In this document: positions 1-8,561 of the stretch, in pieces
How positions within the stretch are numbered: position 1 is the stretch's first letter
Layout of the letters: the number at the start of each line of letters is the position of its first letter
Origin: Arthrobacter sp. S39
GTDB lineage: Bacteria > Actinomycetota > Actinomycetes > Actinomycetales > Micrococcaceae
DNA length: 64,000 nt
Reading direction: 5' to 3'
Assembly: GCF_004320525.1 (NCBI RefSeq)
Contig: NZ_SIHX01000001.1
Span: 682,001-746,000 of the forward strand
Notes under the pieces: generated by a model
What the model was told of the DNA's origin: nothing
The model's input: only the letters and a program-made list of their open reading frames with translations
The model's database searches: none
Made by a program: the position numbers and the translations under genes

Positions 1-247
1 CATGTCCGCGATGTACGCCGAGATGTTCCCGGCCAACGTGCGCTACTCGGGCATCTCCATCGGCTACGCCTTCGGGGCCATCCTCGGCGGAGCCTTTGCG
101 GCCACCATCGCGGAGTCGCTGCTGCAGAGCACCAAGTGGACCGGGTCGATCGGCATCTACATCATGATCCTGTGCGTGATCTCGGCCGCCGGCGTCCTGC
201 TGGCCAAGGAAACCAAGGGCCGCCCGCTGGGAATCAGCCACCACTAG
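1..247 (+). CDS. MFS transporter, C-terminal end (5' part outside window)
   Basis: This is the last 81 residues of a major facilitator superfamily permease, cut off by the window edge. The visible part opens with the loop YAEMFPANVRYSGISIGY, typical of the metabolite:H+ symporter (MHS/sugar-porter-like) branch. Two hydrophobic helices follow, at about residues 17-40 and 50-68, and then a short basic cytoplasmic tail ending in GISHH. The first visible ATG at base 2 is internal, not the start. The substrate cannot be told from this end. A strong hairpin follows the stop codon. Confidence 0.85.
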   Translation, partial: MSAMYAEMFPANVRYSGISIGYAFGAILGGAFAATIAESLLQSTKWTGSIGIYIMILCVISAAGVLLAKETKGRPLGISHH

Positions 248-282
248 GGACCGGCCGGGCAACTGCGCGGAACCATAGACGA

Positions 283-310
283 CAGGCACGGACCCCTCGG
301 TCCGTGCCTG
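283..310. terminator. Perfect 12-bp hairpin between convergent genes
   Basis: CAGGCACGGACC at 283-294 pairs perfectly with GGTCCGTGCCTG at 299-310 around a CCTC loop. It lies between the transporter on the plus strand and the phosphoribosyltransferase on the minus strand, so it can serve both. There is no clear T-run. Confidence 0.7.
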
Positions 311-340
311 GTCGCCGTTAACGTGCGGGTGAGCCGGTGC

Positions 341-988
341 CTACTGGTCCAGCTGGCTGATGGCGTCCTCGTCCGTGAGCTGCTCAAAACGGCGGTAAAA
401 GCTGCCCACGGCGCGGAACTTGCCCGGAAGGTGCAGGCAGAGGACGGCATCGCACACGGCGGCAACGGCGGCTTCAGCCTCCACTGAACCAACAGGCGCT
501 GCCGCCACAACGCGGGCTGCACCGCCGGAACGGGCAGCTTCGACGGCTGCCCGCATGGTGGCTCCGGTTGCCAGGCCGTCGTCAACGAGCAGCACCGCTT
601 TCCCCGTGAGGTCATGCCTGATGGCCGGGTACGTTTCCACCCGGCGGAGGAGCTCCGCGCGTTCCCTGTGCTCCACCTCATCCAGCCACTCCTGGCGGAC
701 GCCGTGTTCCAGGACGCGGGACATCAGGGGCCTGTTGAGCAGGCGTACAACGCGCCCGTTGGACCAGGCCAGGGCGCCATAGGCGGTCTCGTCGTGGCCG
801 GGGATGCCCAGCTTCCGGACCAGGACTGCACCGAGCGGCAGGTACAGGGCCTTCGCCACGGCTGCGGCCACCGGGATCCCGCCGCGCGCCAGTCCCAGGA
901 CGATGGCGTCGGGACGTTCCCGGAACTGCGTCAGTACCGCGGCCAGACGCTCACCGGCATCCGTGCGGTCTTCAAAACGCGTGCTCAT
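341..988 (-). CDS. Phosphoribosyltransferase-family protein
   Basis: A 215-residue type I phosphoribosyltransferase-fold protein. The PRPP-binding loop VLLVDDGLATGAT lies at residues 132-144, with a strand-loop GLARGGIPVA at about 32-41 in front. This build is typical of the stand-alone family often annotated as 'phosphoribosyltransferase' and sometimes found fused to a dienelactone hydrolase-like domain. The acceptor base is unknown, and the family is not a clear match to hpt, apt or pyrE. It appears to be monocistronic and converges on the transporter. Confidence 0.8.
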   Translation of the reverse strand: MSTRFEDRTDAGERLAAVLTQFRERPDAIVLGLARGGIPVAAAVAKALYLPLGAVLVRKLGIPGHDETAYGALAWSNGRVVRLLNRPLMSRVLEHGVRQEWLDEVEHRERAELLRRVETYPAIRHDLTGKAVLLVDDGLATGATMRAAVEAARSGGAARVVAAAPVGSVEAEAAVAAVCDAVLCLHLPGKFRAVGSFYRRFEQLTDEDAISQLDQ

Positions 989-1083
989 TGTTCCCTCTCC
1001 GGCTGAATCCGCCCCGCTTCCAGCCTACCTTCTGCCGCTGCCGTGCCGGGAAGCCGGCGCCTGTCCTGGACGGGGCTTCAGGG

Positions 1084-1976
1084 TCAGAAAAGGGCGGCGG
1101 TGACGGCCTCGGTGATCTCATGGATCACGGCCGTCCGCTGCGGGACATCGCTCAGGTCGGCGCCCTTTGTGTAGACCACCAGGACGTAGCTGCCTTCGGC
1201 GGAGGAGAGGATGGCGGCGTCGTGGAGTTCGTCGTCGAGGAGTCCATATTTGTGAAACACGGTCACGGTGTCCGGGACTGCGGCCGGAATGAGGTCTTCG
1301 TCGTTGGTGTCCTGCATGTAGGACAGCAGCTGTTCCGTATGCTCCTGGTTGAGTAGCCTGCCCTCGGACAGTTCCGCGAGGAGGTGGGCCATGTCGGCGG
1401 TGGAGAGCGTGTTCACCCCGGCGTCGTAGCTGATGCCGAGGGAAGCCGCGTAGTCCGAGAGCCGGGACAGGCCAACGGCGTCCATCAGCAGGCTCCATGA
1501 ATCGTTGTTGCTGTCCTGGACCATCGCCTGGATCTGGAACCCCGAGGTGTAGGCGCCCAGCGGATTATCGAGCGATGCCGAACCGTCCTCCACCAGGCTG
1601 TAGTAAGCCGCAGCGGTCAGGATCTTCGCCGTGCTCGCTGCCTCGAACGGTTCCTCCACACCATATTGGTGCAGGTCCCCGCCGTCGGTATCCAGCAGGG
1701 CAACCCCCCCTGGTACTCGCCGTTGGCGCCGATGATGCCATTGATGGCTGTATCCAGGCCGGCATCAATCCGGGCAGTGCCGGCACGGGAGTCGGCGCCG
1801 GTTGCAGCGCGCGACGCCGATCCAGGCCAGGGCAGGACATGCGCCAGGGTGTAGGCGGCGGCGATGAGGACAATGGCGAGGAACCCTGCGGCGGCCACCA
1901 GGACGGAACGGCGGCGTAAGGCGGCCGGCGTGCGGCGGGCGCGCTGCTGGAGAGAATCGTGCATCTGCCGATCCAA
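1084..1976 (-). pseudogene. Frameshifted class A beta-lactamase-like serine hydrolase
   Basis: Two overlapping minus-strand frames together make one protein. The upstream frame (1976 to about 1711) gives a basic N-terminus, one membrane helix at about residues 27-46 and the start of the enzyme domain. The downstream frame (about 1703 to 1084) continues with YGVEEPFEAASTAKI, which holds the S-x-x-K active-site motif (STAK), and later HKYGLLDDELHDAAI, the KTG-like region of the beta-lactamase2 family. The break is at a run of seven G (C7 at 1704-1710 on the plus strand). One extra G would join the frames and give ...YQGGVALLDTDGG.... This may be a real mutation, a phase-variable tract or a sequencing error. 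If intact, it would be a membrane-anchored serine hydrolase. Confidence 0.75.
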
Positions 1977-2033
1977 CCAACGGAACCTATGCGGGAGCTA
2001 TGAAACCCCTGTCAGGCCACGGCCCGCCCGGGA

Positions 2034-2876
2034 TCAGACCGCAAGGAAATTGATGGCGCCCTGCTTGAATGCCCTGCTGGTGATCGCGTTGGTGTGGTTG
2101 CGGCCCGGAAGCAGCAGCTGCTCGGGCATCGAGCCGGCCTTGGTGCCCAGTTCCGCCAGTTGCGGCATGGTGGCGGCCCGCTCGTCCTTGTCTCCTGCCA
2201 CCAGGAGCATGGGCATGTGGGGGACGGCTTCGGCAGGATCGTATGGCTCGTCCTTGATTGCCTCAACCAGGGAAAGCAGCGCGAAGATATTGTTGCTGGG
2301 CAGCAGCATGGCCATCTTCAGGAGTCCGGCTGTGGACTCGTCGGCAATGGGAGTTCCGTCGGCGAGGTACCGCTGGGCTGCCACCAGGTCGAAGGCGGCC
2401 AGCGGGTCCGCGACGTTCGGGCCGCCGAGAACCAGCCGGTGGACAATTTCCGGCTGGGTGGCGCCGAATTCCCAGGCGAGCCGGGAGCCCAGCGAGTAGC
2501 CCACTACGTCGAGGCCGCTGGCCGGGTCGCCGTCGCGAAGTGGCCGGACGCCGGCGTCGAACACGATCTGGAGCAGGTCCGCGCGGATGCGGCTGGGGGA
2601 GTAGGAGTCCCTGTCCTCCGGGGCGCCGCTGCGGCCGTGGCCCGGCAGGTCCACGGTGATGACGCGCCGGCCGGCCTCCAGCAGGGCAGGCACCCAGCCG
2701 GTGTCCTCCCAGTTGAGCTTGCTCGAGGAGGAAAAGCCGTGGAGCAGCAGGACAGGCCGGAGTCCGGCGTCGGTCTGGGGATCGTGCACCTGCACGAACA
2801 GCTGGGGGTCGGTGCCCTCAACGGTGTGGGAATGGATCTCGCCGGTGTGCCTGCCGCTCATGGTGTCAGTCCTCAT
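2034..2876 (-). CDS. Alpha/beta hydrolase
   Basis: A 280-residue alpha/beta-hydrolase-fold enzyme. The oxyanion segment LLLHGFS is at about residues 44-50, the nucleophile elbow GYSLG has Ser at about 128, a late AGDKDE segment probably holds the acid, and the catalytic His is in GRNHTN near the C-terminus. The substrate is unknown. The start chosen (ATG at 2874-2876) overlaps the stop of the upstream lipoyl-domain remnant as TGATG, which suggests past translational coupling. A later ATG at 2861 (MSGRHTGE) is possible. Confidence 0.82.
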   Translation of the reverse strand: MRTDTMSGRHTGEIHSHTVEGTDPQLFVQVHDPQTDAGLRPVLLLHGFSSSSKLNWEDTGWVPALLEAGRRVITVDLPGHGRSGAPEDRDSYSPSRIRADLLQIVFDAGVRPLRDGDPASGLDVVGYSLGSRLAWEFGATQPEIVHRLVLGGPNVADPLAAFDLVAAQRYLADGTPIADESTAGLLKMAMLLPSNNIFALLSLVEAIKDEPYDPAEAVPHMPMLLVAGDKDERAATMPQLAELGTKAGSMPEQLLLPGRNHTNAITSRAFKQGAINFLAV

Positions 2877-3073
2877 CAAGTACGGCGCCCAGGCGGACCC
2901 GGCACCTCGAACACGATCAGGGGATCGCCGACATTGATCCTGTCGCCTGCCCCACCGAAGGTACGCACCACTTTACCTGCCTGCGGACTGGGCGGTTCAA
3001 CAGAGCGTTTGCTGGTTTCAACCTCCACCGGCGGCTGGTTCCGCTGAACTGGCTCTGCGCCAGTCCGCCCCAA
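2876..3073 (-). pseudogene. Remnant of a lipoyl (E2) domain
   Basis: This short frame encodes the C-terminal two thirds of a biotinyl/lipoyl domain. It carries VEVETSKRSVE, where Lys sits at the lipoylation position (usual pattern E-T-x-K), then PSPQAGKVV and GDRINVGDPLIVFEVP, the closing beta strands of the fold. The first strands and any catalytic acyltransferase domain are absent, and the frame meets a long palindrome (3078-3125) just upstream. I infer a decayed 2-oxoacid dehydrogenase E2 component, or the lipoyl half of a former E2-hydrolase unit. TTG at 3073 would be a poor start. It may still be translated. Confidence 0.6.
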
Positions 3074-3077
3074 CTGG

Positions 3078-3125
3078 GTCGCAGTAAGTGTCGTTATGAG
3101 GGCTCATAACGACACTTACTGCGAC
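3078..3125. repeat. Perfect 23-bp inverted repeat with 2-nt loop
   Basis: The left arm at 3078-3100 (GTCGCAGTAAGTG...TTATGAG) and the right arm at 3103-3125 are perfect reverse complements separated only by GG. It abuts the stop codon of the APC permease (3126-3128, minus strand), so it probably ends that transcript, though it has no T-run. It also marks the broken 5' end of the lipoyl-domain remnant. Confidence 0.85.
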
Positions 3126-4505
3126 CTACTTGGGCTGGCGCCCGCGGGACGTGAGCCGCGCACCGGTCCAGCACGCCGCAGCGAGGCAGGCAACCAGGGC
3201 GAAGGTGCTGAGCAGCTGGATGCGGCTGCTTTCGGCGCTGAAGCCGACGGCGAAGATCAGGCCCAGCAGCACCAGGCCGAGGATTGTCAGCCCCGGATAG
3301 CCCTTCATCCTCAATGGCAGGGCAATTCCGTCCCGGTCTGCCCGGCGGCGCAGGATGAGTTGCGAGACGAGGGCCGTGCCCCACACCACCAGGCAGGTGG
3401 AGCCCACCAGCTGGAAGAGTGCCGGCAGGATCCGCTCCGGGAACAGCAGTTCCAGGACCGTGGCAGCAAAACCAAAGGCGACCGAAACACCGACGGCGAG
3501 CAGGGGCACGCTCGCCCCGCTCAGCCGCGACAGGAAGCGCGGCGCCTCGGCGCGCTCGGACAGCGAGTACACCATCCGGGAGGCGCCGTAGAGGTTTGCA
3601 TTCAGGGCGGAGAGAAGCGCGACGACGGCGACAAGGGTGATTGCCGTACCGGCACCCGGGATCCGGGCGGCGTCGAGGACTCCTGCGAACGGCGACGCGA
3701 GGCCTTCCGAGGTGGCCGGCAGTACCGCAGCAATAACAAAGACCGAGCCGATGTAGAAGACCAGGATCCGCCACACGACGGTCTTGATGGCCTTGCCAAC
3801 GCTGTGTTCAGGGTCCTCGGTCTCGGCCGCGGCCACGGAAACGATCTCGGTGCCTCCAAAGGCGAAGATCACCACAAACAGGGCGGTGGCAACCCCGCCG
3901 AGGCCTGCCGGGGCGAAGTCTTCGGTGATGTTGGACAGTCCCGGCGACGCGACGTCGGGAAGGAGTCCCAGCAGCAGGGCGGCGCCTACCGCGAGGAAGA
4001 GGACGATGGCGGCGACTTTGAGGATAGCGAACCAGAACTCGAACTCGCCGAAGTTCCTGACCCCGGCCAGGTTGATGGCGGTGAAGACCACCATGAAGAC
4101 GAGGGCGAGGGCCCAGACGGGGACGACGGGCCAGACGGAGAACAGCAGTCCCGCCGCGCCCAGGGCTTCGGCGGCGATCACCACGACGAGCTGCAGCCAC
4201 CACAGCCAGCCCACTGTGGCGCCGGCGGTCTTCCCCAGGGCACGTTCGGCGTACACCGAGAACGCGCCGCTGGTGGGGTTGGCTGCGGCCATTTCGCCCA
4301 GCGCCCACATCACCAGGATGATGAGCGTTCCAGCCACCAGGTACGAAACCAGCACGGCCGGCCCGGCGGCCTGCACTCCGGCGCCGGAGCCCAGGAAGAG
4401 CCCGGCGCCAATAGCGCTTCCCAGCCCCATCATGGTGAGCTGGCGCGGTTTCATGCTGTGGCCGAGGTGGGTTTCCGGCCGTACGTACGTGGACTTCGTT
4501 GTCAT
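3126..4505 (-). CDS. APC-family amino acid permease
   Basis: A 459-residue amino acid/polyamine/organocation transporter with about twelve membrane helices. The N-terminal signature GLGSAIGAGLFLGSG directly follows a short cytoplasmic leader containing KPRQLTMM, typical of the AAT branch (GABA/aromatic/proline permease type). Later helices include GEMAAANPTSGAFSVYAERALG, the conserved helix 3 region. The ATG at 4503-4505 is preferred over upstream starts. It has an AAGAAGG ribosome site about 9 nt away and places the conserved region near the N-terminus as in homologues. The gene is divergent from nrtR, and the 242-nt gap holds both promoters. The substrate is probably an amino acid, but which one is unknown. 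Confidence 0.88.
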   Translation of the reverse strand: MTTKSTYVRPETHLGHSMKPRQLTMMGLGSAIGAGLFLGSGAGVQAAGPAVLVSYLVAGTLIILVMWALGEMAAANPTSGAFSVYAERALGKTAGATVGWLWWLQLVVVIAAEALGAAGLLFSVWPVVPVWALALVFMVVFTAINLAGVRNFGEFEFWFAILKVAAIVLFLAVGAALLLGLLPDVASPGLSNITEDFAPAGLGGVATALFVVIFAFGGTEIVSVAAAETEDPEHSVGKAIKTVVWRILVFYIGSVFVIAAVLPATSEGLASPFAGVLDAARIPGAGTAITLVAVVALLSALNANLYGASRMVYSLSERAEAPRFLSRLSGASVPLLAVGVSVAFGFAATVLELLFPERILPALFQLVGSTCLVVWGTALVSQLILRRRADRDGIALPLRMKGYPGLTILGLVLLGLIFAVGFSAESSRIQLLSTFALVACLAAACWTGARLTSRGRQPK

Positions 4506-4703
4506 GCCTTTGAACCTTCTTGGGGTGTTGGTAGTTGTCCTCGTGGGACCACTCGAATTTACCGCTTCGGCAACCGGCGCCCAAGCTGGGATGGTCCCGC
4601 GGGCCTCCTTGGTGGTTGAACGCGCAGTCAGCATGTCCGCGGGGGACCCCGGCCGGCGTCGCAGGAAAAGAAACATTTTGATTCGGGACTGGCGGGGCTT
4701 AGA

Positions 4704-4734
4704 ATTAGTTTTGGTCAATGTGACTTTAACTAAT
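4704..4734. promoter_or_regulatory. Candidate NrtR operator
   Basis: ATTAGTT at 4704-4710 and AACTAAT at 4728-4734 form a dyad centred on 4719. A GT-N7-AC core (4714-4715 and 4723-4724) is concentric with it. A GT-N7-AC palindrome core is a known feature of NrtR sites. The site lies 14 nt before the nrtR start, where binding would block transcription of the whole NAD operon. Confidence 0.7.
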
Positions 4735-4747
4735 CAGGGAGAGCGGG

Positions 4748-5467
4748 GTGGTCATCGTGTACACCAGTGCAGCCAATGTGGCGGAGCGCCGCAGCGCGCC
4801 GCCGTCGCTCGCGATCTCCACGGTCATTTTTGCCCTGCGCCCCAGTGAAAAGTCCGGCCGCCCCACGCTGTGGATCCCGCTGGTCCGCCGCATCCGTGAA
4901 CCGTACAAGGGCCTGTGGGCGCTCCCCGGGGGACCCCTGACCCATGCCGAATCCCTCCAGGATGCGGCGTCGCGCAACCTGCAGGAAACCACGGGCCTGG
5001 CGCCCAGCTACCTGGAACAGCTCTACGCGTTTGGCGGCCTGCACCGTTCGCCCAGCCAGCGTGTTGTCTCCATCGTCTACTGGGCGCTGGTGCAGCCCAC
5101 CGAGGCCGCCCTCGCCGACGAATCAGAGAACGTCACGTGGTTCCGGGCCGACCGCGTCGGTGACCTGGCCTTCGACCACAACGCGATCGTTGACTACGCC
5201 CTGTGGCGGCTGCGGAACAAGCTGGCGTACGGCTCCATCGCTTACCACTTCCTGGGCGAGTACTTCACCCTGGCCCAGGTCAGGGAAGTCTACGAAGCCG
5301 TCCTGGACCGCCAGTTGGACCCCGCGAATTTTCGCCGGCAGATCACCTCCACACCGGAGATTGAAGAAACCGGCGAATACCTCCAGGGCGGGAAGCACCG
5401 CCCGCCCCGCCTCTACCGCTTCACCGGCCGCCCCGGCCTTGACCCAGATAACAGGAGCACACCATGA
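4748..5467 (+). CDS. nrtR: NrtR, Nudix-related NAD biosynthesis repressor
   Basis: A 239-residue protein with an N-terminal Nudix-like domain (about 20-150) and a C-terminal winged-helix part (about 160-225, including YFTLAQVREVYEAVLDR and the NFRRQI segment), the NrtR arrangement. NrtR senses ADP-ribose and related NAD-derived ligands and represses NAD genes. The Nudix box reads G-x5-E-x7-RNLQETTGL. Two catalytic-box glutamates of REUXEEXGU are replaced (E to N and E to T), fitting a sensor that no longer hydrolyses. The GTG start has a GGGAGAG-type ribosome site. Its stop overlaps the nadA start (ATGA), so it heads the nad operon and is probably autoregulated through the palindrome at 4704-4734. 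Confidence 0.9.
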   Translation: MVIVYTSAANVAERRSAPPSLAISTVIFALRPSEKSGRPTLWIPLVRRIREPYKGLWALPGGPLTHAESLQDAASRNLQETTGLAPSYLEQLYAFGGLHRSPSQRVVSIVYWALVQPTEAALADESENVTWFRADRVGDLAFDHNAIVDYALWRLRNKLAYGSIAYHFLGEYFTLAQVREVYEAVLDRQLDPANFRRQITSTPEIEETGEYLQGGKHRPPRLYRFTGRPGLDPDNRSTP

Positions 5468-6771
5468 GCAGCGTCAACACAGCCATCCAGCTGATCACGC
5501 GCGAACAGGCCGAAAACGCGGCTGCAGGCAAAGCAGCAGCCACGTGCAGCCCGGCGCTGGCCAAGGGCCCCTGGGACTACGACCTCGCCGAAGCACTCGC
5601 CGGCGTTCCCGCCTACGGCCCGGGTGCGTCCAGCGCCGATGTTGCTCCGGCAGCCACGCCCCGCCAGGGGCAGCTGCCGGAGGAATACAAACTGGCCAGC
5701 GACGCCGAACTGGACCGGCGGATCCGCGCGGCGAAGGACGTCCTGGGGGAGCGTGCCGTGATCCTGGGCCACTTCTACCAGCGAGACGAGGTCATCCAAT
5801 ACGCCGACTTCGTGGGCGACTCCTTCCAGCTGGCCAACGCCGCACTGACAAAGCCCGATGCGGAAGCCATCATCTTCTGCGGTGTCCACTTCATGGCCGA
5901 GACCGCGGACATCCTGTCACGGCCCGAGCAGGCCGTGATCCTGCCGAACCTGGCCGCGGGCTGCTCCATGGCGGACATGGCCGACACGGACTCCGTTGAA
6001 GAGTGCTGGGAACAGCTGGAAGAGATCTACGGCACCGAGCCCGACGCCGACGGCCGGGTTCCGGTCATCCCCGTCACCTACATGAATTCCTCCGCAGCCC
6101 TGAAGGCTTTCTGCGGCGAGCATGGCGGCATCGTCTGCACGTCCTCCAACGCCAAGACCGTCCTGGAGTGGGCCTTCGAACGCGGCCAGCGCGTCCTGTT
6201 CTTCCCGGACCAGCACCTGGGCCGCAACACCGCCAAGGCCATGGGCGTGCCCCTGGAGCAGATGCCCATGTGGAATCCCCGCAAGGAGCTAGGCGGCAAC
6301 GACGAACAGGCCCTGCTGGATTCCCGCGTGATTCTCTGGCACGGATTCTGCTCGGTCCACAAGCGGTTCAACGTGGCCCAGATCGAGAAGGCCCGCGCCG
6401 ACTTCCCCGGCGTCAACGTGATCGTGCACCCCGAATGCCCCATGGAAGTGGTGGACGCGGCGGACTCCGCAGGGTCCACCGACTTCATCAAAAAGGCCAT
6501 CGCCGCCGCCACTGAACCCACAACGTTCGCCATCGGCACGGAAATCAACATGGTCAACCGGCTCGCCGCCGAATACCCCCAGCACACCATCTTCTGCCTG
6601 GACCCGGTGATCTGCCCCTGCTCCACGATGTACCGGATCCACCCCGGCTACCTCGCCTGGGTGCTGGAGGAGCTGGTGGCAGGCCGCGTGGTCAACCGCA
6701 TCACCGTCGCGGACGCCGTGCAGGCGAATGCCAGGACAGCGCTCGAGCGCATGCTCGCCGCAAGGCCGTAA
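5464..6771 (+). CDS. nadA: Quinolinate synthase NadA
   Basis: A 435-residue quinolinate synthase that condenses iminoaspartate with dihydroxyacetone phosphate, the second step of de novo NAD synthesis, in the cytoplasm. The conserved motif VILGHFYQRDEVIQYADFVGDS is present. The cysteines expected to hold the [4Fe-4S] cluster are C167 (AAGCSMAD), C325 (HPECP) and C384/C386 (ICPCSTM). The N-terminal extension of about 80 residues is the long form common in Actinobacteria. It overlaps nrtR by 4 nt and nadB by 1 nt (TAATG), so the operon is translationally coupled. Confidence 0.96.
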   Translation: MSSVNTAIQLITREQAENAAAGKAAATCSPALAKGPWDYDLAEALAGVPAYGPGASSADVAPAATPRQGQLPEEYKLASDAELDRRIRAAKDVLGERAVILGHFYQRDEVIQYADFVGDSFQLANAALTKPDAEAIIFCGVHFMAETADILSRPEQAVILPNLAAGCSMADMADTDSVEECWEQLEEIYGTEPDADGRVPVIPVTYMNSSAALKAFCGEHGGIVCTSSNAKTVLEWAFERGQRVLFFPDQHLGRNTAKAMGVPLEQMPMWNPRKELGGNDEQALLDSRVILWHGFCSVHKRFNVAQIEKARADFPGVNVIVHPECPMEVVDAADSAGSTDFIKKAIAAATEPTTFAIGTEINMVNRLAAEYPQHTIFCLDPVICPCSTMYRIHPGYLAWVLEELVAGRVVNRITVADAVQANARTALERMLAARP

Positions 6772-8561
6772 TGACCGCCGTCCCAGCCGTCGGACAGACC
6801 CGTGCCGCTGCTGACCGCAGCGCATCCGCTCAGCGGCTCATCGTCGTCGGAAGCGGCATAGCCGGCCTCTACGCCGCCCTCCTGGCGGCGGAGGCGGGCG
6901 CCGATGTGGTGGTGCTGACCAAGGGCGCGCTCGCGGACAGCAACACGTTCTACGCGCAGGGCGGGATCTCGGCCGTGCTGGACGAACCCGCGCCGGGCGA
7001 CACCGTGGCTGCCCACATCGCAGACACCCTCGCCGCGGGTGCCGGGCACTGCAACTACGAGGCCGTCCGCGTGCTCTGCACCGAGGCGCGCCACGACATC
7101 GCCGGCCTGGTGCGGTTTGGTGTTCATTTTGACCAGGACCACGACGGCGGGCCCGCCCTCGGCCTGGAGGCCGCCCATTCCGCGCCGCGCATCCTCCACG
7201 CCGGCGGCGATGCCACCGGAGCGGGCGTAGTCCACGCCCTGGTCAGCGCCGTGCTGTCGCAGCAGGCAGCAGGAAAGATCCGGCTGATCGGGCATGCCCT
7301 GGCCACAGGACTGGTGAAATCCGGTGACAGGGTGACCGGTGTCAGGTACACCCACGGCGGCCGCAGCCTGGGCATCCACGGGGATGCCGTGCTGCTGGCC
7401 ACGGGCGGCGCCGGCCAGCTGTTCGCCCAGACCACCAACCCGGCCGTGGCCACCGCTGACGGACTCGCCCTCGCGTGGCGTGCCGGTGCCGCCGTCGCCG
7501 ACCTTGAATTCTTCCAGTTCCACCCCACCTGCCTGGTGCCCGCCACGACGCAGGCCGCTTCCGATGCCGACCCGCTGCTGATCTCGGAGGCTGTCCGCGG
7601 TGAGGGCGCCATCCTGCTGGACTCCCGGGGCCGGCGCTTTATGCCCGAATACCATCCGGACGCCGAGCTGGCGCCCCGCGACGTCGTGTCCCGCAGCATC
7701 GCCCTCCACCTGGCCAAGCTCGGCGACCCCAACGGCCACGTCTACCTCGACGCAACCGTCATCGAGGCTGCCAAGGGCGCAGGTTTCCTGGCGCGCCGGT
7801 TCCCGACCCTCAGCGCCAGGACCCGTGCGGCCGGCCTCGACTGGACCCGCGGGCTGGTGCCCGTCGCCCCGGCCGCCCACTACTGGATGGGCGGCGTCGC
7901 CACCGACCTCCACGCCAGAACTTCCGTCCCCGGGCTCTACGCCGCCGGCGAAGTCGCCTGCACCGGCGTCCAGGGGGCGAACCGGCTCGCCAGCAACTCA
8001 CTCCTTGAAGGTCTTGTTTTTGGCCGGCGCGCTGTCGAAGCGTTCCTCGCAGCTGAGGCGGGTTGGGTGTCGTCCGACGCTGTTCCTCCGCTCGCTGTCT
8101 CGGCCGCTGGCGGCCTCCCCTTGACGCTCGCTTCCGGAACACCCTCGGCCGACGACCGACGGCCCACCATGGGTGCCGCGCCAACAACTAAGCCCGCCGA
8201 CGCGTCCGAGTTGGGGACTGTTGCACCGGGCCCCTTCTCCCGCGACGCTTTGCGGCGCTTGATGACTGCCAAGGCCGGGGTGCTTCGGAACGGGGTGCTT
8301 TTGGGGGAGGCGGGGGCTGTGCTTGAGGCGTGGTCCGGCGTCGTCCGTCCTGGGCTGGTTCCTGATGAGGGGGACCCGCGCCGGTACGAAGATGCCAACC
8401 TGCTGCTGGCGGCCCGGCTGCTGGTGGCTGCGGCCCGGGAGCGTACCGAATCGCTGGGCGCCCACTACCGGAGCGACAGCCCGGCCGAAACCGCCGGCAT
8501 CCACGAAGAATTTGAAGAGACCTGCCTAACCCGCCCGAAAGCGAGCCTTGTCCATGACTGA
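6771..8561 (+). CDS. nadB: L-aspartate oxidase NadB
   Basis: A 596-residue FAD enzyme of the succinate dehydrogenase/fumarate reductase flavoprotein family. It oxidises L-aspartate to iminoaspartate, the substrate of NadA. The FAD dinucleotide motif VVGSGIAGLYAALLAAEAG is near residues 25-43. LEFFQFHPTC and the GGVATDLHARTSVPGLYAAGEVACTGVQGANRLASNSLLEGLVFG region are well conserved. From about residue 430 to 485 there is a Pro/Ala/Ser/Thr-rich stretch not expected in the family, with different codon use, before the C-terminal helical domain resumes at FSRDALRRLM. The protein is therefore longer than the usual roughly 530-540 residues. It overlaps nadC by 8 nt. Confidence 0.95.
   Translation: MTAVPAVGQTRAAADRSASAQRLIVVGSGIAGLYAALLAAEAGADVVVLTKGALADSNTFYAQGGISAVLDEPAPGDTVAAHIADTLAAGAGHCNYEAVRVLCTEARHDIAGLVRFGVHFDQDHDGGPALGLEAAHSAPRILHAGGDATGAGVVHALVSAVLSQQAAGKIRLIGHALATGLVKSGDRVTGVRYTHGGRSLGIHGDAVLLATGGAGQLFAQTTNPAVATADGLALAWRAGAAVADLEFFQFHPTCLVPATTQAASDADPLLISEAVRGEGAILLDSRGRRFMPEYHPDAELAPRDVVSRSIALHLAKLGDPNGHVYLDATVIEAAKGAGFLARRFPTLSARTRAAGLDWTRGLVPVAPAAHYWMGGVATDLHARTSVPGLYAAGEVACTGVQGANRLASNSLLEGLVFGRRAVEAFLAAEAGWVSSDAVPPLAVSAAGGLPLTLASGTPSADDRRPTMGAAPTTKPADASELGTVAPGPFSRDALRRLMTAKAGVLRNGVLLGEAGAVLEAWSGVVRPGLVPDEGDPRRYEDANLLLAARLLVAAARERTESLGAHYRSDSPAETAGIHEEFEETCLTRPKASLVHD

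Noticed and set aside
3096..4619. 507-codon plus-strand frame opposite the APC permease
   Set aside because: It is antisense to a clear permease, has charge-rich shadow composition without domains, and arises from high-GC third positions.
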